From UBA1858 sp045106935 (GTDB lineage: Bacteria; Pseudomonadota; Gammaproteobacteria; UBA4575): a stretch of 43,071 nucleotides of DNA. The stretch covers positions 1 through 43,071 of the forward strand of contig JBGCFN010000037.1 in assembly GCA_045106935.1 (NCBI GenBank). The letters are read 5' to 3'. Made by a program: the position numbers and the translations under genes. Positions 35,401 through 43,071 of this stretch are shown here, one piece after another (positions within the stretch are counted from its first letter, which is position 1; every line of letters begins with the position of its first letter). The notes below the pieces were generated by a model. The model ran no database searches. It saw nothing but the letters and a program-made list of their open reading frames with translations, and had not been told where the DNA came from.

Positions 35401-35562
35401 ATGTGTAAGCGTATCTTCAAGATGGATAATTCCCGTCATATCCGCCTTGCCTTGCAAGGTTGGATAACGCGAGGTTGACCAAAAGCTAATTGCAATTGCA
35501 ACTATTACAATTGAAATTAAAATAACTCGACGATTGCCAAGCAATGATGTTTGTTTTGCCAT
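32437..35562 (-). CDS. Fusion of a DUF318-type permease with FG-GAP/VCBS repeats and an ASPIC/UnbV-like C-terminus
   Basis: A 1041-residue membrane protein. Residues ~12-360 are a polytopic permease of the DUF318/ArsP-like type: an N-terminal anchor, then about eight hydrophobic helices, with the family's paired Cys in GVCVNCVAPIAKAMYEGG (C127, C130). Residues ~460-960 hold FG-GAP/VCBS-like beta-propeller units with calcium-type loops (DFNNDGWTD, DLNRDGWLD, DVNNDGWLD, DFNHDGNMD, DLDNDGWQD, DIDNDGDLD). A Cys-rich helical insert lies at ~715-790. Residues ~955-1035 resemble an ASPIC/UnbV domain (REIKAGGGFLSF ... HFGLGEE ... VIWSTGERI). The propeller is predicted extracytoplasmic. Transported substrate unknown. 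The fusion is continuous in one frame with no sign of a sequencing join. Confidence 0.85.
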   Translation of the reverse strand: MAKQTSLLGNRRVILISIVIVAIAISFWSTSRYPTLQGKADMTGIIHLEDTLTHEVFIHVDEKASFVEKVAYTTINWAWTNRQGMTFAVFIAAAFMTLFKYLPRYRSQNRFLNSLYGLATGTPLGVCVNCVAPIAKAMYEGGRSIQTSLAVMFSSPTLNIIVLTMLFTLFPFYLALIKLAFTIFLILVIVPFISDKDLKQDSVVCAIPDVPVVYSESWWAALLGIVKDYWDSFAYIVIRTVPLMFVAGFLGALVSHVWDPNTLIGTHPSIWAVIAIGVFGTFLPMPIAFDVMLAQSLFAANVPIVVVMTLLFTLGTFSVYSGFIIWRTFSFKLALLLFVIVTGLGVAAGYFAQEFTDYKNEKWEQQYTDEVLKSEIKHSGYIENRNITEFALHGLEETTSLPSEDYYSKKNYRVTRSAFAAQNEEGTLPFTKINAVDLGIDSYNKIDETNFIEPFFLGRGLASGDFNNDGWTDLVVAETGGVDLFQNINGEYFKKVRLDVPELVNSETIFVAMADLNRDGWLDFYITTFGKENYIVLNPLANATQNKPVRMIQNGDALLTMSVSMADVNNDGWLDIFNGNWNGGEITANPGPKARNQMLLNNNLEFSFFPMRVMPREVEGNTLSSLLSDFNHDGNMDLIVGNDFEVPDRFYINLKGEMFGQLSSKQNVIPGSPELNMSIDTADYNNDLALDIYMTGGSWTDTPERERAAAIYKDSQFCLNKQTPEKQKECLKIWMLSKINLVKDFKECEEMRDRYGDETVRDCLVTERVHQMKFDRESCSKVPDNYTIYKTLCNAIEGYPERVALNTQGFVKQIPVSNVLLENKTKDGFADISEDTNTQYGAWSWAGKFADLDNDGWQDIYVANGSVYAAFVGPTTHSPNMFFHNRKGDQFSLKHVSFGLDDFDHSSAFTYIDIDNDGDLDIIGNTTHGGLKVFKNNQAGNHSIMFEIKDEIGNANCIGCKVLIATGTGEQEMKQIREIKAGGGFLSFDAPYAHFGLGEEKIINKLAVIWSTGERIIFSRKFEAGYKYTITRASISETQIE

Positions 35563-35623
35563 GTTTAATTTACAAATAACCGATATGATAAATAATAATG
35601 CTTAACCTACTACGCCTCAAATC

Positions 35624-36496
35624 ATGACTATAGATTCTATATTGCTAAATAATGTATTAAAAAAAGCTAGTAGATTACTAGATCGACTAGAGACCTTACA
35701 AAATCCTGCAAAAAATCAAAATGACGAAGTAGATTCTTTTGCATGGCGGTGGTGTCAGACTCAAGGCGCCAGCCCTATAAAGTGGGAAAGTCCAATTTCT
35801 CGAGACAGTCTTCTTCATATAGATCTGCAGGCTAAACTGCTTTTCGATAACACTCAACAGTTTGTTGCAGGTTTTATGGCGAATAATGCTTTGCTATGGG
35901 GCGCAAGAGGCACAGGAAAGTCCTCATTAATTCAAGCAGTATTGGGTGAATTTAGTCACCATGAGTTATGCGTGATCGAGATCGGTCATCATGATTTTGC
36001 AGAATGGGCCAATATTGTTGACTGGATTAGGTCACAAACCCCTCAAAAATTCATCCTTTTTTGTGATGATTTATCTTTTAATGAAGACGACACAAGTTTC
36101 AAGGAAGTGAAAGCCGCCTTAGATGGCTCACTCACAGGCTTACCACAGAATGCTTTAATTTATGCCACCTCTAACCGTCGTCATTTATTGCCTGAAAAAT
36201 TAGCGGACAATCAACACGCACAACATGTTAACGGTGAGATTCATCATGCCGAAGCAATTGAAGAAGCTATTTCCTTATCAGACCGATTTGGATTGTGGTT
36301 AGCCTTCCATGCACTTACTCAAGATCAATATTTAGCGATCGTTGAACATTGGGTAAATGTCTTTGGCATTGAACAAACACAGGATGAGTATCGTGAGTTA
36401 GCCTTACGCTGGGCATTACAGCGAGGCTCAAGAAGCGGACGTATCGCAAATCAATTTGCACGCGATTACGCAGGCAAATATTTTATAAATAATTAA
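35624..36496 (+). CDS. DUF815-family AAA+ ATPase
   Basis: A 290-residue cytoplasmic ATPase of the DUF815 family, whose role is not established. An N-terminal coiled helix region (~1-45) leads to a AAA+ core: FVAGFMANNALLWGARGTGKSS contains Walker A GARGTGKSS (~103-111), Walker B is KFILFCDDLSF (~147-157) and a sensor-1-like LIYATSNRRHLLPE segment follows near 185. The lid helices contain LALRWALQRGSRSGRIANQF, a DUF815 signature with Arg/Ser-Gly-Arg. It is divergent from the permease fusion with only 61 bp between, so the two promoters overlap. It ends 6 bp before the convergent msrP gene. Confidence 0.9.
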   Translation: MTIDSILLNNVLKKASRLLDRLETLQNPAKNQNDEVDSFAWRWCQTQGASPIKWESPISRDSLLHIDLQAKLLFDNTQQFVAGFMANNALLWGARGTGKSSLIQAVLGEFSHHELCVIEIGHHDFAEWANIVDWIRSQTPQKFILFCDDLSFNEDDTSFKEVKAALDGSLTGLPQNALIYATSNRRHLLPEKLADNQHAQHVNGEIHHAEAIEEAISLSDRFGLWLAFHALTQDQYLAIVEHWVNVFGIEQTQDEYRELALRWALQRGSRSGRIANQFARDYAGKYFINN

Positions 36497-36502
36497 ATGA
36501 TT

Positions 36503-37450
36503 TTAAAAATATTTCATTAAGTCCATGCCATCATAAAGTGACGCCACTTCATCAGCATAACCATTAAACATAAGTGTCTTTCTTTTTCTTAGCTCACCAA
36601 TCTTGCGTTCGCGTGCCTGACTCCAACGGGGATGATCCACTTCAGGATTCACATTTGAATAGAAACCATATTCTCTTGCAGACGCGGTATTCCAACTTGT
36701 GTTGGGTTGGTTTTCAGTAAAGCGAATTTTAACAATTGACTTAATACTTTTGAATCCATATTTCCATGGAACGATTAATCTCAATGGTGCACCGTTTTGA
36801 TTTGGCAATTCTTTTCCATACAAACCCACCGCCAACAATGTCAGAGGATTCATAGCCTCATCAATACGCAAACCTTCTTGATAAGGCCAATCAAGTACTG
36901 CGCGACGCTGACCAGGTAAATTATCTGGGTCTAAAATGGTAGTAAATTCTACATATTTAGCTTTGCTTGTTGGTTCAAAACGTTTTAGCACTGGACCTAA
37001 CTCAACACCTAACCATGGTACAACCATTGACCAAGCTTCCACACATCGTAAGCGATAAATTCTTTCTTCTAATTGATGAGGTGATACAAAATCTTCTAGT
37101 CCTAACACACCTGGTTTAGCGCACTCGCCTTCAACTGTAATTGCCCAAGGATCAGTTTTTAATAAATGAGCATTTAATTTTGGATCACCCTTGCCTGTGC
37201 CAAGCTCATAAAAATTATTATAGGAAGTGACTTTTATTTCTTCTGTTAACTCATCAGCTAATGGATTTTCAGAGTCTTTTTTATATTCATTAATTGCCAC
37301 ACCCGCAGAGCTCAACGAGGGGACGCCAAGACTTAATGCTGTCGCTGCTGCTCCTGTTTTTTTAATAAACTCTCTACGTTGCTTATAAATTTTGTGATCA
37401 GTAACTTCTGATTCAGGGATAGATGAGTTGCTTTTTACTCTTATCAACAT
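36503..37450 (-). CDS. msrP: Protein-methionine-sulfoxide reductase catalytic subunit MsrP (YedY)
   Basis: Periplasmic molybdopterin enzyme that repairs oxidised methionines in envelope proteins. The 315 residues carry a twin-arginine signal (KQRREFIKKTGAAATALSLG, ~25-45) and the sulfite-oxidase fold with the Mo-coordinating Cys136 in RLRCVEAWSMVVPWLG. Other conserved segments are YNNFYELGTGKGDP near 77 and PLRLIVPWKYGFKSIKSIVKI near 220. The cognate haem subunit MsrQ normally adjoins it but is absent from the window. It begins 16 bp after an outer-membrane beta-barrel gene on the same strand and is likely co-transcribed with it. Confidence 0.95.
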   Translation of the reverse strand: MLIRVKSNSSIPESEVTDHKIYKQRREFIKKTGAAATALSLGVPSLSSAGVAINEYKKDSENPLADELTEEIKVTSYNNFYELGTGKGDPKLNAHLLKTDPWAITVEGECAKPGVLGLEDFVSPHQLEERIYRLRCVEAWSMVVPWLGVELGPVLKRFEPTSKAKYVEFTTILDPDNLPGQRRAVLDWPYQEGLRIDEAMNPLTLLAVGLYGKELPNQNGAPLRLIVPWKYGFKSIKSIVKIRFTENQPNTSWNTASAREYGFYSNVNPEVDHPRWSQARERKIGELRKRKTLMFNGYADEVASLYDGMDLMKYF

Positions 37451-37466
37451 AATTGTGTTTATTTCT

Positions 37467-38063
37467 TTAGAAATTGAAGTGAAGTTCAGTAGAAATAAAG
37501 TCTACCTCGTCGTTATCAAATTCAAATCGCTCCCATTCGGCGCTGAATCCTATTCTTTCTGTGACATCAAAATAGGAACCCACAGAATAAAATACATCTG
37601 TGCCGCTTTTATGAGAACTTGAATTATCGGCAGGGTTTTGGCCGTTGGCTTTCAGGTCCCAATTGTACAGGCCTCCGCGCAAATATAGGCGCTTTGTTTC
37701 ATCAATAGCAAAAGTACTAATGCCAGAGAAAAATAATGCTCTGCTATCTAACTCTACATCACTCTGGTCCGTCAACCATAGCTCATTACCAGTAAAGACA
37801 TTTCCCACACCAAATTCCATCTGGTCTTTGTATTCAACTTCAAATGAGAAAAGATCGTTTGCTTTGTAACCACTATAAAACTTTATTCCAGAATTATCGT
37901 AACCAGAATAATCCGTGATTGAGGTGTCGATGGAATAGTCATCAAGATCGTACCAATTATTGTTTACTATTTGATCTGCACCCAAATACCATTCAGCATA
38001 ACTCTGAGAAGGCACGACTAGGCCAGTCACAATAATGACAATAAATTTAGCGTATTGATTCAT
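37467..38063 (-). CDS. Outer-membrane beta-barrel protein (OmpW/OmpA-like fold), unknown function
   Basis: A 198-residue secreted protein with a Sec signal peptide (~1-23, ending SYA|EW). The mature part is an alternating-hydrophobic beta-barrel of about eight strands, with the pattern FYSGYKANDLFSFEVEYK and the C-terminal strand ISTELHFNF ending in Phe, the recognition signal for the BAM complex. A GGGAG Shine-Dalgarno precedes the ATG. It lies immediately upstream of msrP on the same strand. I cannot identify a subfamily beyond the general outer-membrane beta-barrel class. Role is unknown. Confidence 0.82.
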   Translation of the reverse strand: MNQYAKFIVIIVTGLVVPSQSYAEWYLGADQIVNNNWYDLDDYSIDTSITDYSGYDNSGIKFYSGYKANDLFSFEVEYKDQMEFGVGNVFTGNELWLTDQSDVELDSRALFFSGISTFAIDETKRLYLRGGLYNWDLKANGQNPADNSSSHKSGTDVFYSVGSYFDVTERIGFSAEWERFEFDNDEVDFISTELHFNF

Positions 38064-38182
38064 ACAGCTCCCACCCTTTGCTAACCAAATTGTTAGCTCA
38101 TATTAAAGACCCGACTCACTCAATAAATATGACAGTCCCCAAGCCATAAGTTTCACATTATTCCAGGTAATTATTGCCAAGG

Positions 38183-41100
38183 CTAATCGAGAGCGACCCG
38201 GGCATTTCTAAACATTCTCATCCATGGACTATCTTCTTCCCAGTCATCTGGATGCCATGAATATTGAACGGTTCTGAACAAACGTTCTGGATGAGGCATC
38301 ATAATGGTGAATCGACCATCTGTATTGGTTAATGCGGTAATTCCATGGAGTGATCCATTTGGGTTTAATGGATACATTTCAGTAGGTTCTAAATCAGAGT
38401 TTACGTAATTCATGACATTTAGTTGCGTACGCTTTATCTCTTCACATTGCTCATGATCTGCATCAATTTTGCCTTCTCCATGCGCCACCGCTACCGGTAT
38501 GATGGATCCATGCATTCCCTGGAATAATAATGAAGGCGACTCAGTAATTTCGACATTCACCAATCGCGCTTCGAACTGCTCAGAGGTATTTCGAATAAAT
38601 GTTGGCCATAAATCAGTGCCAGGAATAATTTCTCGTAGGTGCGACATCATTTGGCAACCGTTACATACGCCTAATGCAAGCACATCTTTTCTATTAAAAA
38701 ATACATTAAATTTTTCTTTTAACTTACTGTTAAATAAGATACTACTTGCCCAACCATTGCCAGCACCCAGAACATCTCCATAAGAAAATCCACCACAGGC
38801 GGCCAATGCTTGGAATTGAGATAAATTAACGCGCTCAGCGATCAAATCCGTCATATGTACATCGATGGCATCAAACCCTGCACGATCAAATGCGGCTGCC
38901 ATTTCAATCTGACCGTTAACACCCTGTTCGCGTAAAATAGCGACTTTTGGCCTCATTCCCTTAGCAATATATGGCGCAGTAATATCCTCATTAATATTGA
39001 AACTAGGTTTCGCTATTAGCCCTTGATGGTGCGCATCGGTAATCAACTGACTTTCTTGCTCGGCTGATTCAGGATGATCACGCAACTTCTGAATCTGTAG
39101 ACTGGGCTGGCTCCATATTAATTCAAGTTCTGCTCGAGGTTTATTTAATATCTCATTGTTATTATGAGATATTACTATATTTTGACTAGTGTTTGGCTCA
39201 CCTAAAATATGGAAACAGTGCGATAATCCACAGGTATCGGCTAGTTGCGTTGCCACGGCTAAATCATCTGCCGTTACCTGAAATACCGCGCCAAGCTCTT
39301 CATTGAATAAATTATTAAGCGCATTATCGCCAAGTGTATTGACCTGTACTTTCAGCCCACAACGCCCAGCAAAAGCCATCTCGCAAAGGGTGGCAAGTAA
39401 CCCGCCATCGCTTCGATCATGATACGAAATTACATTAATTTTATCTCTTAACTTATTAATATAATTGAAATAATTTATCATTAAATCGGTCGAGTTCAAA
39501 TCAGGGACATTATTGTCATCAACTTTATATACCTGACTTAAACATGATGCGCCTAAACGATTAGCTTTCTCACCCAGGTCCACCAAAATCAAATAGCTGG
39601 GACCCTGGTCTGTACGAATTTGAGGCGTCCATGTTTTGCGAATATCTGAGACCGGTGAGAACGCAGAGACGATTAATGACACCGGCGACACGACATTTTT
39701 AGCGACACCTGCATCTTGCCATTTTGTCTGCATGGATAAAGAGTCTTTACCCACCGGAATTGCAATATTTAACTCACGGCAAAGACTAGAAAGTGAATTA
39801 ACAGTATCAAATAACACACTGTCTTCAATCATATAATTAGCTGCTGCCATCCAATTAGCTGAGAGACGTATATCGTGCAGATTTTGCACATCTGCGGCGA
39901 GAAGATTAGTAATGGCTTCACCCAATGACACGCGTGCAGATTGAGGCCCAGAGTAAATCGCCATGGGGGTACGCTCTCCCATCGACATTGCTTCTCCAGT
40001 CACTCCCTTAAAACTACTCGCAGTGACGGCGACATCGGCCACGGGCACTTGCCAAGGCCCCACCATTTGGTCTCTGGCTACCAAGCCGGTGATTGTTCTA
40101 TCACCGATCGTGACCAGAAATTTCTTTGATGCCACCGTGGGGTTTCGTAGCACGTATTCCACGGCAGACTCGATCTTTATATGATCATAAGTGGCTTGAG
40201 TTTGTGCACGAGTTGCTCGCGATGTATCACGCGCCACTTTAGGCGGCTTCCCTAATAAGACATCCATGGGAATATCAATTGGATTTTGATCGAACTTTGC
40301 ATCGGTAACGATCAAGTCTTGTGCTTCGGTGGCCTCGCCTACCACGGCATACGGGCATCTCTCTCGTTCACATAATGCTTTAAATATAGCTAACTTATCT
40401 TCTTCAATGGCCAATACATAACGTTCTTGTGCCTCATTGCACCAAATTTCCATAGGTGACATGCCTGGCTCGGCATTAGGCACTTTGCGTAACTCAATAA
40501 TTCCACCACGATGAAAATCATGCAGAATTTCAGGCAAAGCATTCGATAGACCGCCCGCACCCACGTCATGGACAGACAAAATTGGGTTGTTGTCTTTCAA
40601 TCCCCAGCATCGATTAATCACCTCTTGGCAACGGCGTTCCATTTCAGGGTTTTCACGTTGCACTGAAGCAAAATCGAGTTGCTCATCGCTACTCCCCGAC
40701 GCCATGGATGATGCGGCACCACCACCTAAACCAATCAACATGGCAGGGCCACCCAGCACTATAATCGGCGTGCCGGCAGGAATGTCTTGTTTTTCAACAT
40801 CCGTCGCACGGATATTTCCCATACCACCCGCAATCATAATGGGCTTATGGTATCCACGCACCACGCCCTGGACGTCTTGCTCAAAGGTACGGAAATAGCC
40901 CAATAGATTTGGCCGGCCAAATTCATTATTAAAGGCCGCGGCACCAATGGGCCCTTCAATCATAATATCTAGTGCTGAGACAATGCGGTCTGGCTTACCG
41001 TAATTGCCTTCCCAAGGCTCGTGCATACCAGGAATTTGCAAATTAGACACGCTAAAGCCACATAACCCTGCTTTTGGATACCCACCACGCCCAGTGGCGC

Positions 41101-42055
41101 CTTCATCTCTAATTTCACCGCCTGACCCGGTTGCAGCACCTGGGAATGGTGAAATGGCCGTGGGATGATTATGCGTTTCCACCTTCATTAAAATATGAAT
41201 GTCTTCAGTCGAATACGAATAGCGCGTGTCTTCACTGGCATAAAAACGCTCACCCGCATGCCCGGCGATAACCGCGGAATTATCCTTATACGCAGACAGC
41301 ACATTGTGCGGTGCATTCGCATGAGTGGTGCGAATCATGCCAAATAAGGTGTCTTGTTCTTCTTTGCCATCAATCGTCCAACTAGCATTGAAGATTTTAT
41401 GTCGGCAATGCTCTGAATTTGCCTGAGCAAACATCATTAATTCAACATCTGAAGGACAGCGGTTCAACTGGGTATAATTTTCAACCAAATAGTCAATTTC
41501 ATCATCAGAAAGCGCAAGGCCCAGCTCAACATTGCAGTCGGCAATATCGGTGGCCATGTCTTCAATGGAGAGTAATCGCCTGACAGGCGCGGGCTCTTTT
41601 TGTTGGAATAATAGAGAAGCTTGGCCAATTTGAGTCAGTACGCTTTGTGTCATGCGATCATGTAGTAATGACAACACTTGTTGACGTGCCTCTTCACTGA
41701 CTTTTCGCCAACCAGTTAAACTATGTAACACTCCTCTTTCCACCCGACCGGTTTTACCCAAGCCACTATGATCCACAATATCAGTCGCCTTAGATGACCA
41801 AGGAGAAATCGTTCCAATACGAGGACTTACAATTATTTGTTCATCTAATTTATAGGTAGAAGCAATCGCTTCTTCCACACTCAATAGTTGGCGTAATAAA
41901 CCTATCTGATCAGAGGGCAACACCCCTGAATTCTCAGTAAAGTAAACCCAATGAGAATCGATAGATTCGATTTCAGGGGCAATTTTTTGAACGGTATTTA
42001 GCTGCTGTTGAAGTCTAAATGGCGTGGCTGCTGGGCCACCGCGAAGGATCAGCAT
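38183..42055 (-). CDS. purL: Phosphoribosylformylglycinamidine synthase, single-chain
   Basis: Fourth step of purine synthesis: converts FGAR to FGAM using ATP and glutamine. The 1290 residues represent the large single-polypeptide form of gammaproteobacteria. The order is an N-terminal FGAR-AT domain, linker, duplicated PurM-like synthetase halves (KVETHNHPTAISPFPGAATG near 300; GEAMSMGERTP and VGKDSLSMQ around 680-760), and a C-terminal class I glutaminase from about residue 1040 with nucleophile Cys1131 in GVCNGCQ and the MMPHPERLFR motif near the end. All regions look intact. It is upstream-flanked by a divergent AlkB gene and two hairpins (42119-42140, 42197-42217). Confidence 0.98.
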   Translation of the reverse strand: MLILRGGPAATPFRLQQQLNTVQKIAPEIESIDSHWVYFTENSGVLPSDQIGLLRQLLSVEEAIASTYKLDEQIIVSPRIGTISPWSSKATDIVDHSGLGKTGRVERGVLHSLTGWRKVSEEARQQVLSLLHDRMTQSVLTQIGQASLLFQQKEPAPVRRLLSIEDMATDIADCNVELGLALSDDEIDYLVENYTQLNRCPSDVELMMFAQANSEHCRHKIFNASWTIDGKEEQDTLFGMIRTTHANAPHNVLSAYKDNSAVIAGHAGERFYASEDTRYSYSTEDIHILMKVETHNHPTAISPFPGAATGSGGEIRDEGATGRGGYPKAGLCGFSVSNLQIPGMHEPWEGNYGKPDRIVSALDIMIEGPIGAAAFNNEFGRPNLLGYFRTFEQDVQGVVRGYHKPIMIAGGMGNIRATDVEKQDIPAGTPIIVLGGPAMLIGLGGGAASSMASGSSDEQLDFASVQRENPEMERRCQEVINRCWGLKDNNPILSVHDVGAGGLSNALPEILHDFHRGGIIELRKVPNAEPGMSPMEIWCNEAQERYVLAIEEDKLAIFKALCERERCPYAVVGEATEAQDLIVTDAKFDQNPIDIPMDVLLGKPPKVARDTSRATRAQTQATYDHIKIESAVEYVLRNPTVASKKFLVTIGDRTITGLVARDQMVGPWQVPVADVAVTASSFKGVTGEAMSMGERTPMAIYSGPQSARVSLGEAITNLLAADVQNLHDIRLSANWMAAANYMIEDSVLFDTVNSLSSLCRELNIAIPVGKDSLSMQTKWQDAGVAKNVVSPVSLIVSAFSPVSDIRKTWTPQIRTDQGPSYLILVDLGEKANRLGASCLSQVYKVDDNNVPDLNSTDLMINYFNYINKLRDKINVISYHDRSDGGLLATLCEMAFAGRCGLKVQVNTLGDNALNNLFNEELGAVFQVTADDLAVATQLADTCGLSHCFHILGEPNTSQNIVISHNNNEILNKPRAELELIWSQPSLQIQKLRDHPESAEQESQLITDAHHQGLIAKPSFNINEDITAPYIAKGMRPKVAILREQGVNGQIEMAAAFDRAGFDAIDVHMTDLIAERVNLSQFQALAACGGFSYGDVLGAGNGWASSILFNSKLKEKFNVFFNRKDVLALGVCNGCQMMSHLREIIPGTDLWPTFIRNTSEQFEARLVNVEITESPSLLFQGMHGSIIPVAVAHGEGKIDADHEQCEEIKRTQLNVMNYVNSDLEPTEMYPLNPNGSLHGITALTNTDGRFTIMMPHPERLFRTVQYSWHPDDWEEDSPWMRMFRNARVALD

Positions 42056-42106
42056 AGTGTCTGAAGCTCGAATTAGATGTTAGAAAGTGTGTTCAAGAAA
42101 GTGGCT

Positions 42107-42112
42107 ATATTA
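42107..42112 (-). promoter_or_regulatory. Candidate -10 box for purL
   Basis: Reads TAATAT on the minus strand about 52 bases before the purL start. It lies immediately downstream of a 22-nt inverted repeat (42119-42140), so that repeat would overlap the -35 region. The -35 hexamer itself is poor. Confidence 0.3.
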
Positions 42113-42118
42113 GCTGAA

Positions 42119-42140
42119 ACTACGTGATGAAACACGTAGT
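42119..42140. promoter_or_regulatory. Perfect 8-bp inverted repeat upstream of purL
   Basis: ACTACGTG / CACGTAGT with a 6-base spacer. It sits 64-85 bp upstream of purL over the presumed promoter. It does not match the E. coli PurR box (which centres on CGTTTNCG), so the cognate regulator, if any, is unknown. Confidence 0.45.
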
Positions 42141-42196
42141 AAAATGACTATTTATCAATGCTGAATTTACGTTCATATTGACCATATTTCGTGCAG

Positions 42197-42217
42197 TAGA
42201 AGAGTTATTCTCTTCTA
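42197..42217. repeat. Perfect 8-bp inverted repeat in the purL-alkB divergent region
   Basis: TAGAAGAG / CTCTTCTA with a 5-base loop, 39 bases before the alkB-family start codon. Its position upstream of both divergent genes suits a protein-binding site or a leader hairpin of the plus-strand gene. Confidence 0.4.
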
Positions 42218-42255
42218 AGCAAAACCTTACCACCAGTTAACTGAGAATTTCTGTT

Positions 42256-42885
42256 TTGACTTCATCATTAATAAGGCAAGTAAATAAACCCCACCCTTTA
42301 TTAAACACTAATCTCCTGCCATATGATGGTGAAGCATATTTAGACAACCAATACTTCTCAGCCAGTGAGTCCTCTGATTACTTCAATAGCCTGAAAGACG
42401 AAATTCATTGGGAACACAAAGAAATCAGAATGTATGGCCGTTTTGTTTTACAGCCACGTTTAATTGCCTGGTATGGCGACCCGGATATTACACTTAAATA
42501 TTCCAGTCTTAATTTAACCAGCACGCCTTGGACGGCCACGTTAACTCGTATTAAAGATGCGATTGAAGAAGATTTGGGGTATTCCTTTAACGGTGTCTTT
42601 TTAAATTATTACAGAAATGGGCATGACTATATGGGCTGGCACCGTGACAATGAACGAGTTCATGGCTTACAACCCTTAATAATCTCGGTTAGCTTTGGCG
42701 CCACCCGGCTATTTAAATTTCGTCACTACCAACAAAAAGACATAGTGAAAAATTTAAAACTCAACAGTGGCAGTCTATTAATTATGAAAGGTGACACGCA
42801 AGACAACTGGACGCATTCATTGCCTAAATCATTAAGAGTGACTGAACCAAGAATTAATCTTACCTTCCGAAATATCTACCCGTAA
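42256..42885 (+). CDS. AlkB-family alpha-ketoglutarate-dependent dioxygenase
   Basis: Fe(II)/2-oxoglutarate dioxygenase that probably demethylates alkylated DNA or RNA bases; closest in layout to AlkB2-type proteins. The 209 residues start at a TTG (no ATG in frame before residue 56), with weak GAGAA upstream. The double-stranded beta-helix core carries iron ligands His129 and Asp131 (GWHRDNE) and His187 (WTHSLPKS), plus the 2-oxoglutarate-binding Arg pair in PRINLTFRNI near the C-terminus. The SVSFGATRLFKFRH segment is typical. It is divergent from purL and followed by tmRNA. The precise substrate cannot be decided. Confidence 0.9.
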   Translation: MTSSLIRQVNKPHPLLNTNLLPYDGEAYLDNQYFSASESSDYFNSLKDEIHWEHKEIRMYGRFVLQPRLIAWYGDPDITLKYSSLNLTSTPWTATLTRIKDAIEEDLGYSFNGVFLNYYRNGHDYMGWHRDNERVHGLQPLIISVSFGATRLFKFRHYQQKDIVKNLKLNSGSLLIMKGDTQDNWTHSLPKSLRVTEPRINLTFRNIYP

Positions 42886-42969
42886 TCATTCGTTCAGTTC
42901 GTCTAAATTATCACCAATTCAGCCAAATACCCTTATAGTTTCAGCAACTTTTAAGCTAAACTGCAGTCT

Positions 42970-42975
42970 TACAAT
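42970..42975 (+). promoter_or_regulatory. Candidate -10 box for tmRNA
   Basis: TACAAT lies 7 bases before the first G of tmRNA, the right spacing for a -10 hexamer. The -35 region is weak (TTTTAA at 15-bp spacing). Confidence 0.45.
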
Positions 42976-42982
42976 AAGTACT

Positions 42983-43071
42983 GGGGGCGACCTGGCTTCG
43001 ACGTGGGTAGCCGATCTCTAGGTGCATGCCGAGGATGTAGATGCCTCGTAAAAGATTTCTGCAATTATATA
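42983..43071 (+). ncRNA. ssrA: tmRNA (ssrA), 5' part, cut by the window end
   Basis: Transfer-messenger RNA that rescues stalled ribosomes. The visible 89 bases begin GGGGGCGACCTGGCTTCGACG, the tRNA-like 5' end, followed by the very conserved GGTGCATGCCGAGG and CCTCGTAAA elements of helix 2/pseudoknot 1. The resume codon, tag peptide and 3' tRNA-like half lie beyond the window, so the tag sequence cannot be read. Confidence 0.95.

Overview
The window looks like one continuous stretch of AT-rich gammaproteobacterial chromosome. The assignment rests on gene content and order: a gspD-to-gspN type II secretion cluster, the nrdR-ribD-ribE-ribBA-ribH-nusB-thiL-pgpA order, a gltX/tRNA-Ala pair, a long single-chain PurL and an E. 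coli-like tmRNA 5' end. The exact genus cannot be named from sequence alone. I see no insertion sequence, phage, integron or CRISPR array.

Layout. 144-10250 (+): type II secretion genes D, E, F, G, H, I, J, K, L, M, N, packed with gaps under 30 bp or with overlaps; gspC and the prepilin peptidase are not inside the window. 10247-10912 (-): two small paralogous proteins rich in E/D-R-R motifs. 11093-13314 (-): ExbB, ExbD, ExbD, TonB energy-transduction operon. 13315-13688: the only gene-free stretch above 300 bp, with several dyads upstream of an HxlR-type regulator (13689-14360, +). 14389-15925 (-): gltX followed by tRNA-Ala(GGC).

16010-22163 (-): a compact five-gene operon encoding a HEAT-repeat Ser/Thr kinase, two divergent PilT/PilU-type retraction ATPases, a membrane-anchored retropepsin-like protease and an adenylate-cyclase-like protein with an FHA domain. 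The kinase can make phosphothreonine and the FHA domain can read it, so I infer a phosphorylation-to-cyclic-nucleotide/pilus signalling module. It is the best candidate here for an undescribed system.

22289-29867 (-): a vitamin, nucleotide and translation block: glyA, nrdR, ribD, an HslV-like Ntn hydrolase, ribE, ribBA with a degenerate RibA half, ribH, nusB, thiL, pgpA. 30090-31763 (+): ettA, with a shared terminator facing a low-complexity repeat protein (31827-32279, -). 32437-35562 (-): a 1041-residue fusion of a DUF318-type permease with FG-GAP/VCBS repeats and an ASPIC/UnbV-like end. 35624-36496 (+): DUF815 AAA+ ATPase. 36503-38063 (-): outer-membrane beta-barrel protein plus MsrP. 38183-42055 (-): purL. 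42256-42885 (+): AlkB-family dioxygenase. 42983 to the end (+): the 5' part of tmRNA.

Several proteins keep a family fold but have lost a key residue: the second ExbD has Asn for the transmembrane Asp, the cyclase has Ala for the catalytic Arg, and the RibA half of RibBA has lost its zinc and catalytic motifs. All residue calls were read by eye from the translations; no database search was possible.
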